A DNA stretch of 48,323 bases from Nonomuraea zeae (GTDB taxonomy: Bacteria; Actinomycetota; Actinomycetes; Streptosporangiales; Streptosporangiaceae). The notes under the pieces were generated by a model. It was not told the origin of the DNA. It worked only from the letters and a program-made list of their open reading frames with translations, and did no database searches. The stretch is from contig NZ_VCKX01000064.1 of the NCBI RefSeq assembly GCF_005889725.1, forward strand, positions 1 through 48,323, read 5' to 3'. Each line of letters starts with the position of its first letter. The stretch's first letter is position 1. Positions 24,950 through 33,081 of this stretch are shown here, in pieces. The position numbers and the translations under genes were made by a program.

Positions 24950-25879
24950 GTGAGCACGCTTGAGACCCCCAAGAGTGGAATTGCCGTGGAAGAAGCGCCG
25001 TACGTCACGATCGTCCTCCCCTGCTACAACGAGCAGGATCACGTCATCGACGAGGTTGAGCGCATCACCAAGGCGATGGACTCAAGCGGCTACACCTACG
25101 AGCTCGTGGCCGTGGACGACTGCTCCACCGACGACACGCTGGCCAGGCTAGAAGAGGCCGCCCCCGAATACCCGAACCTGCGCGTACGCGCCTTCCACCG
25201 CAACGGCGGCTCGGGCACCGTGCGGCGGATCGGCACGCAGGAGGCCAGGGGCGAGATCGTCGTCTGGACCGACGCCGACATGACCTACCCCAACGAGCGC
25301 ATCCCCGAGCTGGTGCAGATCCTGGAGAAGGATCTGACGGTCGACCAGGTCGTCGGCGCGCGCACCAGCGAGGAGGGCTCGCACAAGCTGCTGCGGGTGC
25401 CCGCCAAGTGGGTGATCCGCAAGGTGGCCGAGAAGCTGGCCGGCCAGAAGATCCCCGACCTCAACTCCGGGCTGCGGGCCTTCCGCAAGTCGGTGGCCAA
25501 GCCCTACCTGCGGCTGCTGCCGCCCGGGTTCTCGTGCGTCACGACGATCACGCTGTCGTTCCTGTCGAACCAGCACGACGTCTACTACCTGCCGATCGGC
25601 TACGCCAAGCGGGCCGGCAAGTCGAAGTTCAGCTTCGTGTCCGACGCCTACCGGTACATCCTGCAGGTGCTGCGGATGATCATGTACTTCAACCCGCTCA
25701 AGGTGCTCATGCCGCCCGCGCTGTGGCTGGTGTCCATCGGGTTCGTCAAGGGCGTCTGGGACATGATCCGGCAGCCCTTCTACTTCCCGGCCAACACCGT
25801 CATGATCTTCCTGTCGGGGCTGCTGATCGGGTCCGTGGCGTTGCTGGCCGACCTGATCGTGCGCTCGCGGGGAGAGTGA
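24950..25879 (+). CDS. Glycosyltransferase family 2, polyprenyl-phosphate mannosyl/glucosyltransferase-like
   Basis: A 309-residue GT2 enzyme of the DPM1/GtrB type, which loads a sugar onto polyprenyl phosphate. The catalytic blocks are VTIVLPCYNEQDH, AVDDCSTDDTL, the DADMTYPNERIPEL motif, GARTSEEGSH and the RAGKSKFSF segment. Two C-terminal membrane helices lie at about 235-260 and 270-295. Two starts compete: GTG at 24950 is 8 nt after TAACCT and may be leaderless; ATG at 24899 has AGGAG 6 nt upstream but gives an N-terminus that does not look like the family. It probably supplies donors to the neighbouring GT-C proteins. Confidence 0.9.
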   Translation: MSTLETPKSGIAVEEAPYVTIVLPCYNEQDHVIDEVERITKAMDSSGYTYELVAVDDCSTDDTLARLEEAAPEYPNLRVRAFHRNGGSGTVRRIGTQEARGEIVVWTDADMTYPNERIPELVQILEKDLTVDQVVGARTSEEGSHKLLRVPAKWVIRKVAEKLAGQKIPDLNSGLRAFRKSVAKPYLRLLPPGFSCVTTITLSFLSNQHDVYYLPIGYAKRAGKSKFSFVSDAYRYILQVLRMIMYFNPLKVLMPPALWLVSIGFVKGVWDMIRQPFYFPANTVMIFLSGLLIGSVALLADLIVRSRGE

Positions 25880-25881
25880 CG

Positions 25882-26943
25882 TTGCGGATCGCGATCGTCG
25901 GGCCGGCCTATCCGTACAAAGGCGGCGGGGCGCAGCACACCACCGAGCTGGCGCACCGGCTCGCGGCCCAGGGTCACGACGTGGTGATCGAGTCGTGGCG
26001 GGCGCAATACCCGTCGTTCCTCTATCCGGGGCAGCAGACGATCTCCGCACCGGAGGGCAGGCCGTTCCCGAAGGTCGTGCGCAGGCTCGACTGGCGGTGG
26101 CCGGGCGGGTGGGTGTCGGCGGGGCGGCGGTTGCGGTCGGCCGACCTGGTGGTGCTGGCGGTGCTGAGCCCGGTGCAGGTCCCCGCCTATTTGGGGATTT
26201 TGTACGGGATAAGGCGAAAAGTCAGGACAGTTGCGCTTTGTCATAACGTGCTGCCGCACGAGCGGAAGCCGTACGACGAGCCGCTCATGAAGGCGCTGCT
26301 CAAGCGGGTGGACGGCGTGCTGGCCCACTCCGAGCCGCAGGCCGAGCTGGCCAGAGGGCTCACGGCCAGGCCGGTCCGCGTGGCCGGGCTGCCGCCGCAC
26401 CTGCCTTCGACCACGGCGGAGCGGTCCTCGCAGGTGCACCGCAGGCTGCTGTTCTTCGGCATGGTCCGGCCGTACAAAGGGCTGGACCTGCTGCTGCGCG
26501 CCCTGCCGGACGGGGTCGGGCTGACGGTGGCCGGGGAGTTCTGGGGCGGGCTGGAGGAGACGAAGGCGCTGATCGCCGAGCTGGGGCTCGGTGACCGGGT
26601 GGAGCTGCGGCCCGGCTACGTGGCGGCCGGTGACGTGCCCGGGCTGTTCGCCGCGGCCGACGCGCTCGTGCTGCCGTACCGGAACGCGACCGCCAGCCAG
26701 AACGTCTGGCTCGGCCACGAGCACGGCGTCCCCGTGATCGCGACCCGGGTCGGCGCGCTCGCCGACCACGTCACCGACGGCGTGGACGGGCTGCTGGTCG
26801 AGCCGGACGACGCCGGGGCGCTCAGGGAGGCGATCGAGCGGTTCTACGCCTCGGGCGAGCCGGAGAGGTTGCGGTCGGGCGTCAAGGCGGTCGATCCCGA
26901 GCCGTTCTGGTCGGCGTACGCGGGCGCGCTGCTGGCCGCCTGA
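25882..26943 (+). CDS. Glycosyltransferase family 4
   Basis: A 353-residue GT-B enzyme. It starts LRIAIVGPAYPYKGGGAQHT, with the glycine-rich loop of GT4 enzymes, and the C-terminal half has RLLFFGMVRPYKGLDLLLRAL and the VLPYRNATASQNVWLGHEHGVPVIA acceptor/nucleotide block. TTG at 25882 has GGGGAG 7 nt upstream; GTG at 25876 overlaps the previous stop but has no spacing for that site. The 3' end overlaps the convergent flippase-like gene by 100 bp. Confidence 0.87.
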   Translation: MRIAIVGPAYPYKGGGAQHTTELAHRLAAQGHDVVIESWRAQYPSFLYPGQQTISAPEGRPFPKVVRRLDWRWPGGWVSAGRRLRSADLVVLAVLSPVQVPAYLGILYGIRRKVRTVALCHNVLPHERKPYDEPLMKALLKRVDGVLAHSEPQAELARGLTARPVRVAGLPPHLPSTTAERSSQVHRRLLFFGMVRPYKGLDLLLRALPDGVGLTVAGEFWGGLEETKALIAELGLGDRVELRPGYVAAGDVPGLFAAADALVLPYRNATASQNVWLGHEHGVPVIATRVGALADHVTDGVDGLLVEPDDAGALREAIERFYASGEPERLRSGVKAVDPEPFWSAYAGALLAA

Positions 26944-27803
26944 CGGCCGAGCAGGAACGAGATGCCCGCGGCCGTCACGTCGGCCAGCGTGAACGCCAGC
27001 CGTGACACGATCGCCACCGCGAGCGCGACGGGGGTGCCGACGATCGGGCCGAGCACGAGCACCAGCGCGCCCTCCCTGATGCCGACCCCGGCGGGGACCA
27101 CGACGGTGAGGATCCCGGTGCACCACGCGAACGCGTAGGCGCCGGTGGCGACGAGGTAGAGGTCCCACCGGCCCGCGAGCAGCCAGATGTGCAGGCCGTA
27201 CACGAACCAGCCGAGCGCGGTCCACGCCACCGCGACGATCACCGTCCGGCCCGGCAGCACGGTCTCCAGCGGCTCCTTGCGGGCGATGCGTAGCGCCAGG
27301 TTGAGACCCCAGGTGAGCACCTTGGGATGCAGGCACACGATGATCACCGGCACGAGCAGCACGAGGTACCAGGCCTGCCGCACCGCCTCCAGCGAGTTCA
27401 GGGTCGCGGCGGCGATCGAGATGCCGACCCCGAGGTTGATCACCAGCCCGAGCGAGATCGTGGCGAACGTGCGCCGCGGCGGGCTGCCGTGGTCGCGGCC
27501 GAGGTCCATCATCGCCGCGTACGCCCAGACCGCGCCCGGGATGTATTTGCCGAGCTGCCCCACGAACATGATCCGCCCGGCCACCCGCAGCGGCACCCGG
27601 GTGCCGAGCCCCGCCAGGATCGCGCGCCAGGCCACCAGCATGAAGAACTGGCCGGTCAGCACCGCGAGGAAGGCCCCCAGCACCGCCCACGGCGACATCG
27701 CGGCCACGGCGCTCGTGGTCTCGTCCCAGTTGCGGGCCAGGCCGTAGCCCAGGAAACCGAGTGCGACCAGGGCGAGGACGACGCGCAGGAGGCGGCGGAG
27801 CAT
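26844..27803 (-). CDS. Lysylphosphatidylglycerol synthase TM-region-like membrane protein (UPF0104)
   Basis: A 319-residue membrane protein of the UPF0104/LPG_synthase_TM family with seven or eight helices. The family core FVGQLGKYIPGAVWAYAAMMDLGRD and the VVVPAGVGIREGALVLVL block are clear. Members are thought to move or help attach lipid-linked substrates, but this is not settled. A hydrophilic tail of ~30 residues lies inside the 100-bp overlap with the convergent GT4 gene. A close paralogue lies at 28756. ATG at 27803 is preceded by TAGCCT with a 6-nt gap, a likely leaderless start. Confidence 0.85.
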   Translation of the reverse strand: MLRRLLRVVLALVALGFLGYGLARNWDETTSAVAAMSPWAVLGAFLAVLTGQFFMLVAWRAILAGLGTRVPLRVAGRIMFVGQLGKYIPGAVWAYAAMMDLGRDHGSPPRRTFATISLGLVINLGVGISIAAATLNSLEAVRQAWYLVLLVPVIIVCLHPKVLTWGLNLALRIARKEPLETVLPGRTVIVAVAWTALGWFVYGLHIWLLAGRWDLYLVATGAYAFAWCTGILTVVVPAGVGIREGALVLVLGPIVGTPVALAVAIVSRLAFTLADVTAAGISFLLGRQAASSAPAYADQNGSGSTALTPDRNLSGSPEA

Positions 27804-27809
27804 TGGCTC

Positions 27810-27815
27810 AGGCTA
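27810..27815 (-). promoter_or_regulatory. Putative -10 element of a leaderless promoter (UPF0104 gene)
   Basis: TAGCCT on the minus strand is followed by six bases and then the ATG at 27803. No ribosome binding site is visible. Confidence 0.45.
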
Positions 27816-27931
27816 CGCGTGGTTCGCCGGGTAAGCCAGACGACGGCCGAGAAGGGCGCCCCGGCCCCCGGCCACCCTGCCCGAGGGCGTTCGACGCCGG
27901 ATGGACGCGAGGGTCGGTACTGTGGGGACCC

Positions 27932-28759
27932 GTGGGTAAGCAACGCGTAGCGCAGCTCGAATACTCGGAGTTCCAGTCCGCCATGCTCGACGAGGAGAAG
28001 CGGAGGCGGAAGGCTGCGAAGATCATCGCGGTGCTGGAGCACTTCCACGGGCCGCTCGACGGGCTGACCGTGGGCGACGTGGGCTGCTCGGCCGGGTTCA
28101 TCGCCGACGAGCTCGCGCAGGCGGGGGCCGCGCACACGCTGGGCATCGACATCGACGTGCCGGGGCTGCGCAAGGCGGCCGACCGGTTCGGCGAGCGGGT
28201 GGCGTTCGTGTGCGGCGACGGCACGGCGCTGCCCTTCCCCGACGGCTCGGTCGACGTGCTGGTGTTCAACCACATCTACGAGCACGTGGTCGACCCCGAC
28301 GCGGTGGTGGCGGAGATGCACCGGGTGCTGTCCGACGACGGCGTGCTCTACCTCGGGCTGGGCAACCGGCTGGGCGTGATCGAGCCCCACTACAAGCTGC
28401 CGTTCCTGTCCTACCTGCCGCCCGCGCTGGCCGACCGTTACGTGCGGGCGTCCGGGCGGGCCGACCACTACTACGAGCGCTTCCGCACGCGGCGCGGGCT
28501 GCGCAGGATGCTGCGGGCGTTCCACGTGTGGGACTACACCTTCCCCGTGCTGGCCACGCCCACCAAGTTCGCCGGGTCCGAGCTGTTCCCAGGGGCGCTG
28601 GGGCGGGTCGTGAAGGGCGTGCTGGCCAGGATGCCGCGCGAGGTGCTCAGGCTGCTGCTGCCCGTGGTGCCGACGTACCTGTGGGTGGCCACCAAGACCC
28701 CGCGGCGGCCCGTGGGGGCCGCGCTGCCCCAGCCCCCCGAGCGGGTACGCCCGCTGTGA
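27932..28759 (+). CDS. Class I SAM-dependent methyltransferase
   Basis: A 275-residue methyltransferase of the Methyltransf_11 type. SAM-binding motif I is VGDVGCSAGFIADELA, followed by LGIDIDVPGL, the CGDGTALPFPDGSVDVLVF motif and a catalytic-region NHIYEHV. The C-terminal part (WDYTFPVLATPTKF) is hydrophobic and may lie at the membrane. The start is taken as GTG at 27932, 8 nt after TACTGT. It overlaps the next gene by GTGA and is probably cotranscribed with it. Methylation of a sugar or lipid-linked sugar is plausible from context but unproven. Confidence 0.87.
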   Translation: MGKQRVAQLEYSEFQSAMLDEEKRRRKAAKIIAVLEHFHGPLDGLTVGDVGCSAGFIADELAQAGAAHTLGIDIDVPGLRKAADRFGERVAFVCGDGTALPFPDGSVDVLVFNHIYEHVVDPDAVVAEMHRVLSDDGVLYLGLGNRLGVIEPHYKLPFLSYLPPALADRYVRASGRADHYYERFRTRRGLRRMLRAFHVWDYTFPVLATPTKFAGSELFPGALGRVVKGVLARMPREVLRLLLPVVPTYLWVATKTPRRPVGAALPQPPERVRPL

Positions 28760-29709
28760 GCCAGGACGCCGTCAGAGAGGACCCAGTGGAGCCAGCGGAC
28801 CCCGGGGGCCCTGGGGACGCCGCCGAGGCCGTGCCCAGGCGCCGGTCACCGGCGCGCAGACTCGTCAGGTACGCGTTCCTGGCGGTCGCGCTCGGGTTCG
28901 GCGCGTGGGCGGTCGGCAGGCAGTGGGACGCCGTGGTGGCCGGCTTCGCCAGGCTGTCGCTGCCGGCGCTGGCCGGCTCGCTGGCCGCGGTGGTCGCCGC
29001 GCTGCTGGGGGCCATGCTCACCTGGCGCACCCTGCTGGCCGATCTCGGCTCGCCGCTGCCGCTCAGGCCCGCGGCCAAGGTCTTCTTCGTGGGCCAGCTC
29101 GGCAAATACATCCCCGGCGCCGTCTGGCCCGTGCTGGCCCAGATGGAGATGGGCCGCGACCTCGGCGTGCCGCGGTCGCGGAGCGCCGCGGCGTTCTTCC
29201 TGATGATGCCCATCCAGCTGGCCACCGGCCTGCTCGTCAGCGTCGTCACGCTCGGCTGGGACCGGTACGGCTGGCTGCTGCTGTTCGTCCCGCTGCTGCT
29301 GGTCCTGCTCGAACCCAAGGTCATCAACGCCGTCATCGGCTACGTCCTGCGCAGGCTCAAGCGCGAGCCGCTCGAACGCCCGCTGACCCGGCGCGGCATG
29401 CTCACGGCGCTTGGCTGGGCGCTGGCCGGCTGGCTCGCCTACGGCGTGCACCTCTACTTCGTCGCTCCCCAGGGCGGCCTGGTCTTCGCCGTCGGCGCCT
29501 TCGCGCTGTCGTGGTGCCTGGGCATCCTGACCTTCGTCATCCCGGCGGGCGCGGGCGTGCGGGAGGCGGCCATGGTCGTGGTCCTGGCGCCCCAGCTGGA
29601 CTCGGGCGCGGCGATCGCGGTGGCACTTTCCTCCCGCATCGTCATCATCGTGGGGGATCTGATCTGCGCAGGCGCGGCCGGAATCGCAGCGCGTCGCGAC
29701 TCGGTGTGA
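28756..29709 (+). CDS. Lysylphosphatidylglycerol synthase TM-region-like membrane protein (UPF0104), paralogue
   Basis: A 317-residue membrane protein with a ~35-residue hydrophilic Pro/Glu-rich N-terminus and about eight helices. It shares FVGQLGKYIPGAVW, the ALGWALAGWLAYGVHLYF region and the VIPAGAGVREAAMVVVL block with the gene at 26844, so the two are paralogues flanking the methyltransferase. The GTG start overlaps the methyltransferase stop by 4 bp; GTG at 28786 with AGAGGA upstream is an alternative. A role in flipping or transferring a lipid-linked polymer unit is inference. Confidence 0.84.
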   Translation: MSQDAVREDPVEPADPGGPGDAAEAVPRRRSPARRLVRYAFLAVALGFGAWAVGRQWDAVVAGFARLSLPALAGSLAAVVAALLGAMLTWRTLLADLGSPLPLRPAAKVFFVGQLGKYIPGAVWPVLAQMEMGRDLGVPRSRSAAAFFLMMPIQLATGLLVSVVTLGWDRYGWLLLFVPLLLVLLEPKVINAVIGYVLRRLKREPLERPLTRRGMLTALGWALAGWLAYGVHLYFVAPQGGLVFAVGAFALSWCLGILTFVIPAGAGVREAAMVVVLAPQLDSGAAIAVALSSRIVIIVGDLICAGAAGIAARRDSV

Positions 29710-29802
29710 TTTGGCCCACGATTTAGGGGAGGCTGGTCATAAGCTGAACTTCAGAGGGGGACACCAGGTCCCACGATGATCTTGAGGGGAGAAGATCTTC
29801 GT

Positions 29803-30918
29803 ATGCCTCGAGTGCTCGTCGACGCGGCGGCGGTCCCCGCGGACCGTGGCGCGTTGATCAGGTACGTGGACGGGCTCGTCGCGGGGCTCGACCGGGCGGG
29901 AGCCGATCTCGCCGTCGTCTGCCAGCGTTCGGAGGCCGAGCGGTACCGGCAGCTCGCGCCCTCCGCGCAGATCATCCCGGGTCCCGTCGCCATCACCAAC
30001 AGGGCCGCCAGGCTCGCCTGGGAGCAGAGCAGCCTGCCGCTGCTGGCCCGCCAGGCCGGAGCCGACGTCATCCACGCCCCCTACTACTCCATTCCGCTCA
30101 GCTCGGGCCTGCCGACGGTCGTGACCGTTCACGACGCCACCTGGTTCACCGAGCCCGACCAGCTCAGCCCGCGGGCGTCGTTCTTCCGCTCCGCGACGCG
30201 CACCGCCGTCCGCCATGCCCGGCGGGTGATCGTGCCGTCCAAGGCGACCAGGGACGAGCTCATCCGCGTGCTGGCCGCCGATCCCACCCGGATCGACGTC
30301 GCCTACCACGGTGTGGACCTGGCGCAGTTCCATCCGCCGAGCGAGGAGGAGATCCGGCGGGCCGCGATGAGATGCGGGCTGCACGGCCAGCCGTACGTGG
30401 CGTTCCTGGGCGCGCTCGACCCGCGCAAGAACGTGCCCAACCTCATCCGCGGGTTCGCCGCCGCGGTGAAGCGGCTGGAGAAGCCGCCCGCGCTGGTGAT
30501 CGGCGGGGGCGTGCACGAGGCCGACGTGGACGCCGCCTGCCGGGAGGTCGAGGCCACCGTCAAGGTGGTGCGGCCCGGCTACCTGCGCGCGCCCGACCTG
30601 CCGGGGTTCCTCGGCGGCGCGCTCGTGGTGGCCTTCCCCTCGCGTGGCGAGGGGTTCGGGCTGCCGGTGCTGGAGGCCATGGCCTGCGGCGCCCCCGTAC
30701 TGACCACCTACCGCTCCTCGCTGCCCGAAGTGGGCGGGGACGCGGTCGCCTACACCGAGCCGGACGCCGGCAGCATCGCCACGGCGCTCGGCGAGCTGCT
30801 GGCCTCCTCCGAGCGCAGGCACCAGCTGCAGGAGGCGGGGCTGGCGAGAGCCCGCGAGTTCACGTGGGAAGCCTCGGCCGAGGCGCATCTCAGCTCTTAT
30901 CAACGCGCGATCGAATAG
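29803..30918 (+). CDS. Glycosyltransferase family 4, mannosyltransferase-like
   Basis: A 371-residue GT-B enzyme. It has RVIVPSKATRDEL, the nucleotide-binding VAFLGALDPRKNVPNLI and the E-x7-E type block PSRGEGFGLPVLEAMACGAP. It resembles the bacterial mannosyl/rhamnosyl transferases used in surface polysaccharides. ATG at 29803 is preferred; a GGGGAG lies 11 nt upstream and ATG at 29776 is an alternative. It is 17 bp before the ManB gene, so GDP-mannose or a related NDP-sugar is a likely donor (inference). Confidence 0.88.
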   Translation: MPRVLVDAAAVPADRGALIRYVDGLVAGLDRAGADLAVVCQRSEAERYRQLAPSAQIIPGPVAITNRAARLAWEQSSLPLLARQAGADVIHAPYYSIPLSSGLPTVVTVHDATWFTEPDQLSPRASFFRSATRTAVRHARRVIVPSKATRDELIRVLAADPTRIDVAYHGVDLAQFHPPSEEEIRRAAMRCGLHGQPYVAFLGALDPRKNVPNLIRGFAAAVKRLEKPPALVIGGGVHEADVDAACREVEATVKVVRPGYLRAPDLPGFLGGALVVAFPSRGEGFGLPVLEAMACGAPVLTTYRSSLPEVGGDAVAYTEPDAGSIATALGELLASSERRHQLQEAGLARAREFTWEASAEAHLSSYQRAIE

Positions 30919-30923
30919 TTCGG

Positions 30924-30929
30924 TAACCT
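30924..30929 (+). promoter_or_regulatory. Putative -10 element of a leaderless promoter (manB)
   Basis: TAACCT is followed by six bases and then GTG at 30936. ATG at 30939 is in the same frame. The element lies in the 17-bp gap after the GT4 gene. Confidence 0.4.
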
Positions 30930-30935
30930 CACGGA

Positions 30936-32030
30936 GTGATGGAGAGCTCTTTGCCAGACCTCGAGGCGATCCTCCTGGTCGGGGGGCAGGGCACCCGCCT
31001 GCGTCCGCTGACACTGGGCACGCCCAAGCCGCTGCTGCCAACCGCTGGGGTGCCGTTCCTGGCCCACCAGCTGGCCCGCGCCCGATCCTTCGGCGTCCGC
31101 CGGATCGTGTTCGCGACCTCGTACAAGGCGTCGATGTTCGAGCCCGCCTTCGGCAACGGGTCGGCGTTCGGGCTCTCGCTCGAATACATGACCGAGGAGA
31201 CCCCGCTCGGCACGGGCGGCGCGATCCGCAACGCCGCGGAGGCGCTCACGGCGGGGCCGTCCGATCCGGTGCTCATCCTGAACGGCGACATCCTCTCCGG
31301 CCATGACATCGGCGATCAGGTGCGCACCCATCGCGCCCGGCAGGCCGCTGTAACGCTCCATCTGACCGAGGTCGACGACCCCTCCCGGTTCGGCTGCGTG
31401 CCGACCGACGAGACGGGACGCGTGACGGCGTTCCTGGAGAAGACGCCCAATCCGGTGACCAACCGGATCAACGCCGGCTGCTACGTCTTCACCCGGTCGG
31501 TGATCGACCAGATCCCGCGCGACGAGGTCGTGTCGGTGGAGCGGGAGACGTTCCCCGGGCTGATCGAGTCGGGGGAGCTGGTCCTCGGCTACGGCGACCG
31601 CACCTACTGGCTCGACGTCGGCACTCCCGCCGCCTACGTGCAGGGCTCGCGTGACCTGGTGCTCGGGCGGCTGTCCTCGCCCGCGCTGCCCGGGGCCACG
31701 GGCGAATACCTGGCGCTCGAAGGGGCCAGCATCTCGCCGGAGGCCAAGGTCCAGGGCGGCACCGCGGTGGGCGCGCGGGTCGTCGTGCAGTCCGGGGCCA
31801 CGGTGGTGGGCTCGGTGCTGACCGACGACTGCGTCATCGAGTCCGGCGCCAGCGTGACGGACTCCGTGGTCGGCAAGGGAGCGCGGGTCTGCGCGGGCAC
31901 GGTGGTGCGCGACGCGGTGATCGGCGACGGCGCCATCGTGGGGCCGGGCAACGAGCTGCAGAACGGCGTGCGCATCTGGCCGGGCATCGAGCTCCCCGAA
32001 CGAGCGATGCGCTACTCCAGCGACGTCTGA
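30936..32030 (+). CDS. manB: Mannose-1-phosphate guanylyltransferase (ManB/GMPP type)
   Basis: A 364-residue protein with an N-terminal nucleotidyltransferase domain (LLVGGQGTRLRPLTLGTPKP, LNGDILSG, the NAGCYVF and WLDVGTP blocks) and a C-terminal left-handed beta-helix of hexapeptide repeats from about residue 250, the layout of mycobacterial ManB (Rv3264c) and eukaryotic GMPPB. It should make GDP-mannose from mannose 1-phosphate and GTP for mannosylation of envelope components. GTG at 30936, ATG at 30939 and TTG at 30951 are all possible starts. The assignment rests on sequence pattern plus neighbourhood with fbiA, fbiB and whiB. Confidence 0.85.
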   Translation: MMESSLPDLEAILLVGGQGTRLRPLTLGTPKPLLPTAGVPFLAHQLARARSFGVRRIVFATSYKASMFEPAFGNGSAFGLSLEYMTEETPLGTGGAIRNAAEALTAGPSDPVLILNGDILSGHDIGDQVRTHRARQAAVTLHLTEVDDPSRFGCVPTDETGRVTAFLEKTPNPVTNRINAGCYVFTRSVIDQIPRDEVVSVERETFPGLIESGELVLGYGDRTYWLDVGTPAAYVQGSRDLVLGRLSSPALPGATGEYLALEGASISPEAKVQGGTAVGARVVVQSGATVVGSVLTDDCVIESGASVTDSVVGKGARVCAGTVVRDAVIGDGAIVGPGNELQNGVRIWPGIELPERAMRYSSDV

Positions 32031-32063
32031 CGACGGCGGCGGCGGCCGGTCCCGGAGGCCCGG

Positions 32064-32069
32064 TAAAGT
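32064..32069 (+). promoter_or_regulatory. Putative -10 element of a leaderless promoter (glycosylase gene)
   Basis: TAAAGT is followed by six bases (CTCATT) and then GTG at 32076. Confidence 0.45.
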
Positions 32070-32075
32070 CTCATT

Positions 32076-33029
32076 GTGCTGGGCAAGGGTGGTGACGAAG
32101 TCCCCGCGAGGGCACGCGACCAGCGGCACCGGTGCCTCCGTCGCGCGTGGGTGCCCGACGGCCCGCTGGACGCCGGGCTGGCGCTGGCCCCGCACAAGCG
32201 CGGCAGCGGCGACCCCACCTGGCGCCAGACCGGCGACGGCGCCGTCTGGCGCACCTCCAGGACACCCGGCGGCCCGGCCACGCTCAGGGTGAGCGTCGAG
32301 GCCGGGGCCGTGCACGGGCAGGCGTGGGGACCGGGGGCGGAGTGGGCGCTGGAGTCCATGCCGGCGATGCTCGGGGCTCTCGACGACCCGTCCGGGTTCA
32401 GCGTCCGCCACGACGTCCTGGCGGAGGCCGTGCGGAGACATCCCGGGCTGCGCATCGGCAGGACGGGCCGGGTCATGGAGGCTCTCGTGCCGGCGGTGCT
32501 GGAGCAGAAGGTGGTCGGCCGCGAGGCGTGGCGGGCCTGGCGGTGGCTGCTGAGCCACTACGGCGAGCCCGCGCCGGGGCCGGCGCCCGAGGGGATGCGG
32601 GTCGTCCCCGAGCCCGTGGTGTGGCGGCAGATCCCGACCTGGCACTGGCATCGCGCGGGCGCGGAGGCCGTGCGCGCCCGCACCATCGCGAACGCCGCCT
32701 GGCACGCGGACAAGCTGGAGGCCGCCGCGACCACGCAGGAGCTCGACCGGCTGCTGCGGGCGCTGCCGGGGATCGGCGTGTGGACCTCGGCCGAGGTGCG
32801 CCAGCGGGCGTTCGGCGACCCCGACGCCGTCAGCGTCGGCGACTTCCACCTGGCCAAGCTGGTCGGCTACGCGCTCACCGGGGAGAAGACCGACGACGCC
32901 GGGATGCTGCGGCTGCTGGAGCCGTACCAAGGGCATCGGCATCGGGCGACGGTCCTCGTCTGGCTCACGGGGCTGCGCCCGCCCGCGCGGGGGCCCAGGA
33001 TGCCCGCCCGCGACTACCGGGCCTTCTGA
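32076..33029 (+). CDS. DNA-3-methyladenine glycosylase, AlkA-like (HhH-GPD family)
   Basis: A 317-residue DNA glycosylase of the HhH-GPD superfamily, which removes alkylated bases. The helix-hairpin-helix is LLRALPGIGVWTSAEVRQRA, followed by the GDPDAVSVGDFHLAK region whose aspartate is the expected catalytic residue. An N-terminal domain of ~110 residues contains GDPTWRQTGDGAVWRTSRTP, typical of actinobacterial AlkA-like proteins. The GTG start is preceded by TAAAGT with a 6-nt gap and no ribosome binding site. It is a stand-alone gene between manB and fbiC. Confidence 0.85.
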   Translation: MLGKGGDEVPARARDQRHRCLRRAWVPDGPLDAGLALAPHKRGSGDPTWRQTGDGAVWRTSRTPGGPATLRVSVEAGAVHGQAWGPGAEWALESMPAMLGALDDPSGFSVRHDVLAEAVRRHPGLRIGRTGRVMEALVPAVLEQKVVGREAWRAWRWLLSHYGEPAPGPAPEGMRVVPEPVVWRQIPTWHWHRAGAEAVRARTIANAAWHADKLEAAATTQELDRLLRALPGIGVWTSAEVRQRAFGDPDAVSVGDFHLAKLVGYALTGEKTDDAGMLRLLEPYQGHRHRATVLVWLTGLRPPARGPRMPARDYRAF

Positions 33030-33069
33030 CTCACGCCACCTGGGTGCGCGTGGTGAACTCAGCCCGTCG

Positions 33070-33075
33070 TAGTGT
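33070..33075 (+). promoter_or_regulatory. Putative -10 element of a leaderless promoter (fbiC)
   Basis: TAGTGT is followed by six bases and then the fbiC ATG at 33082. No ribosome binding site is visible. Confidence 0.45.
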
Positions 33076-33081
33076 GCCTGT

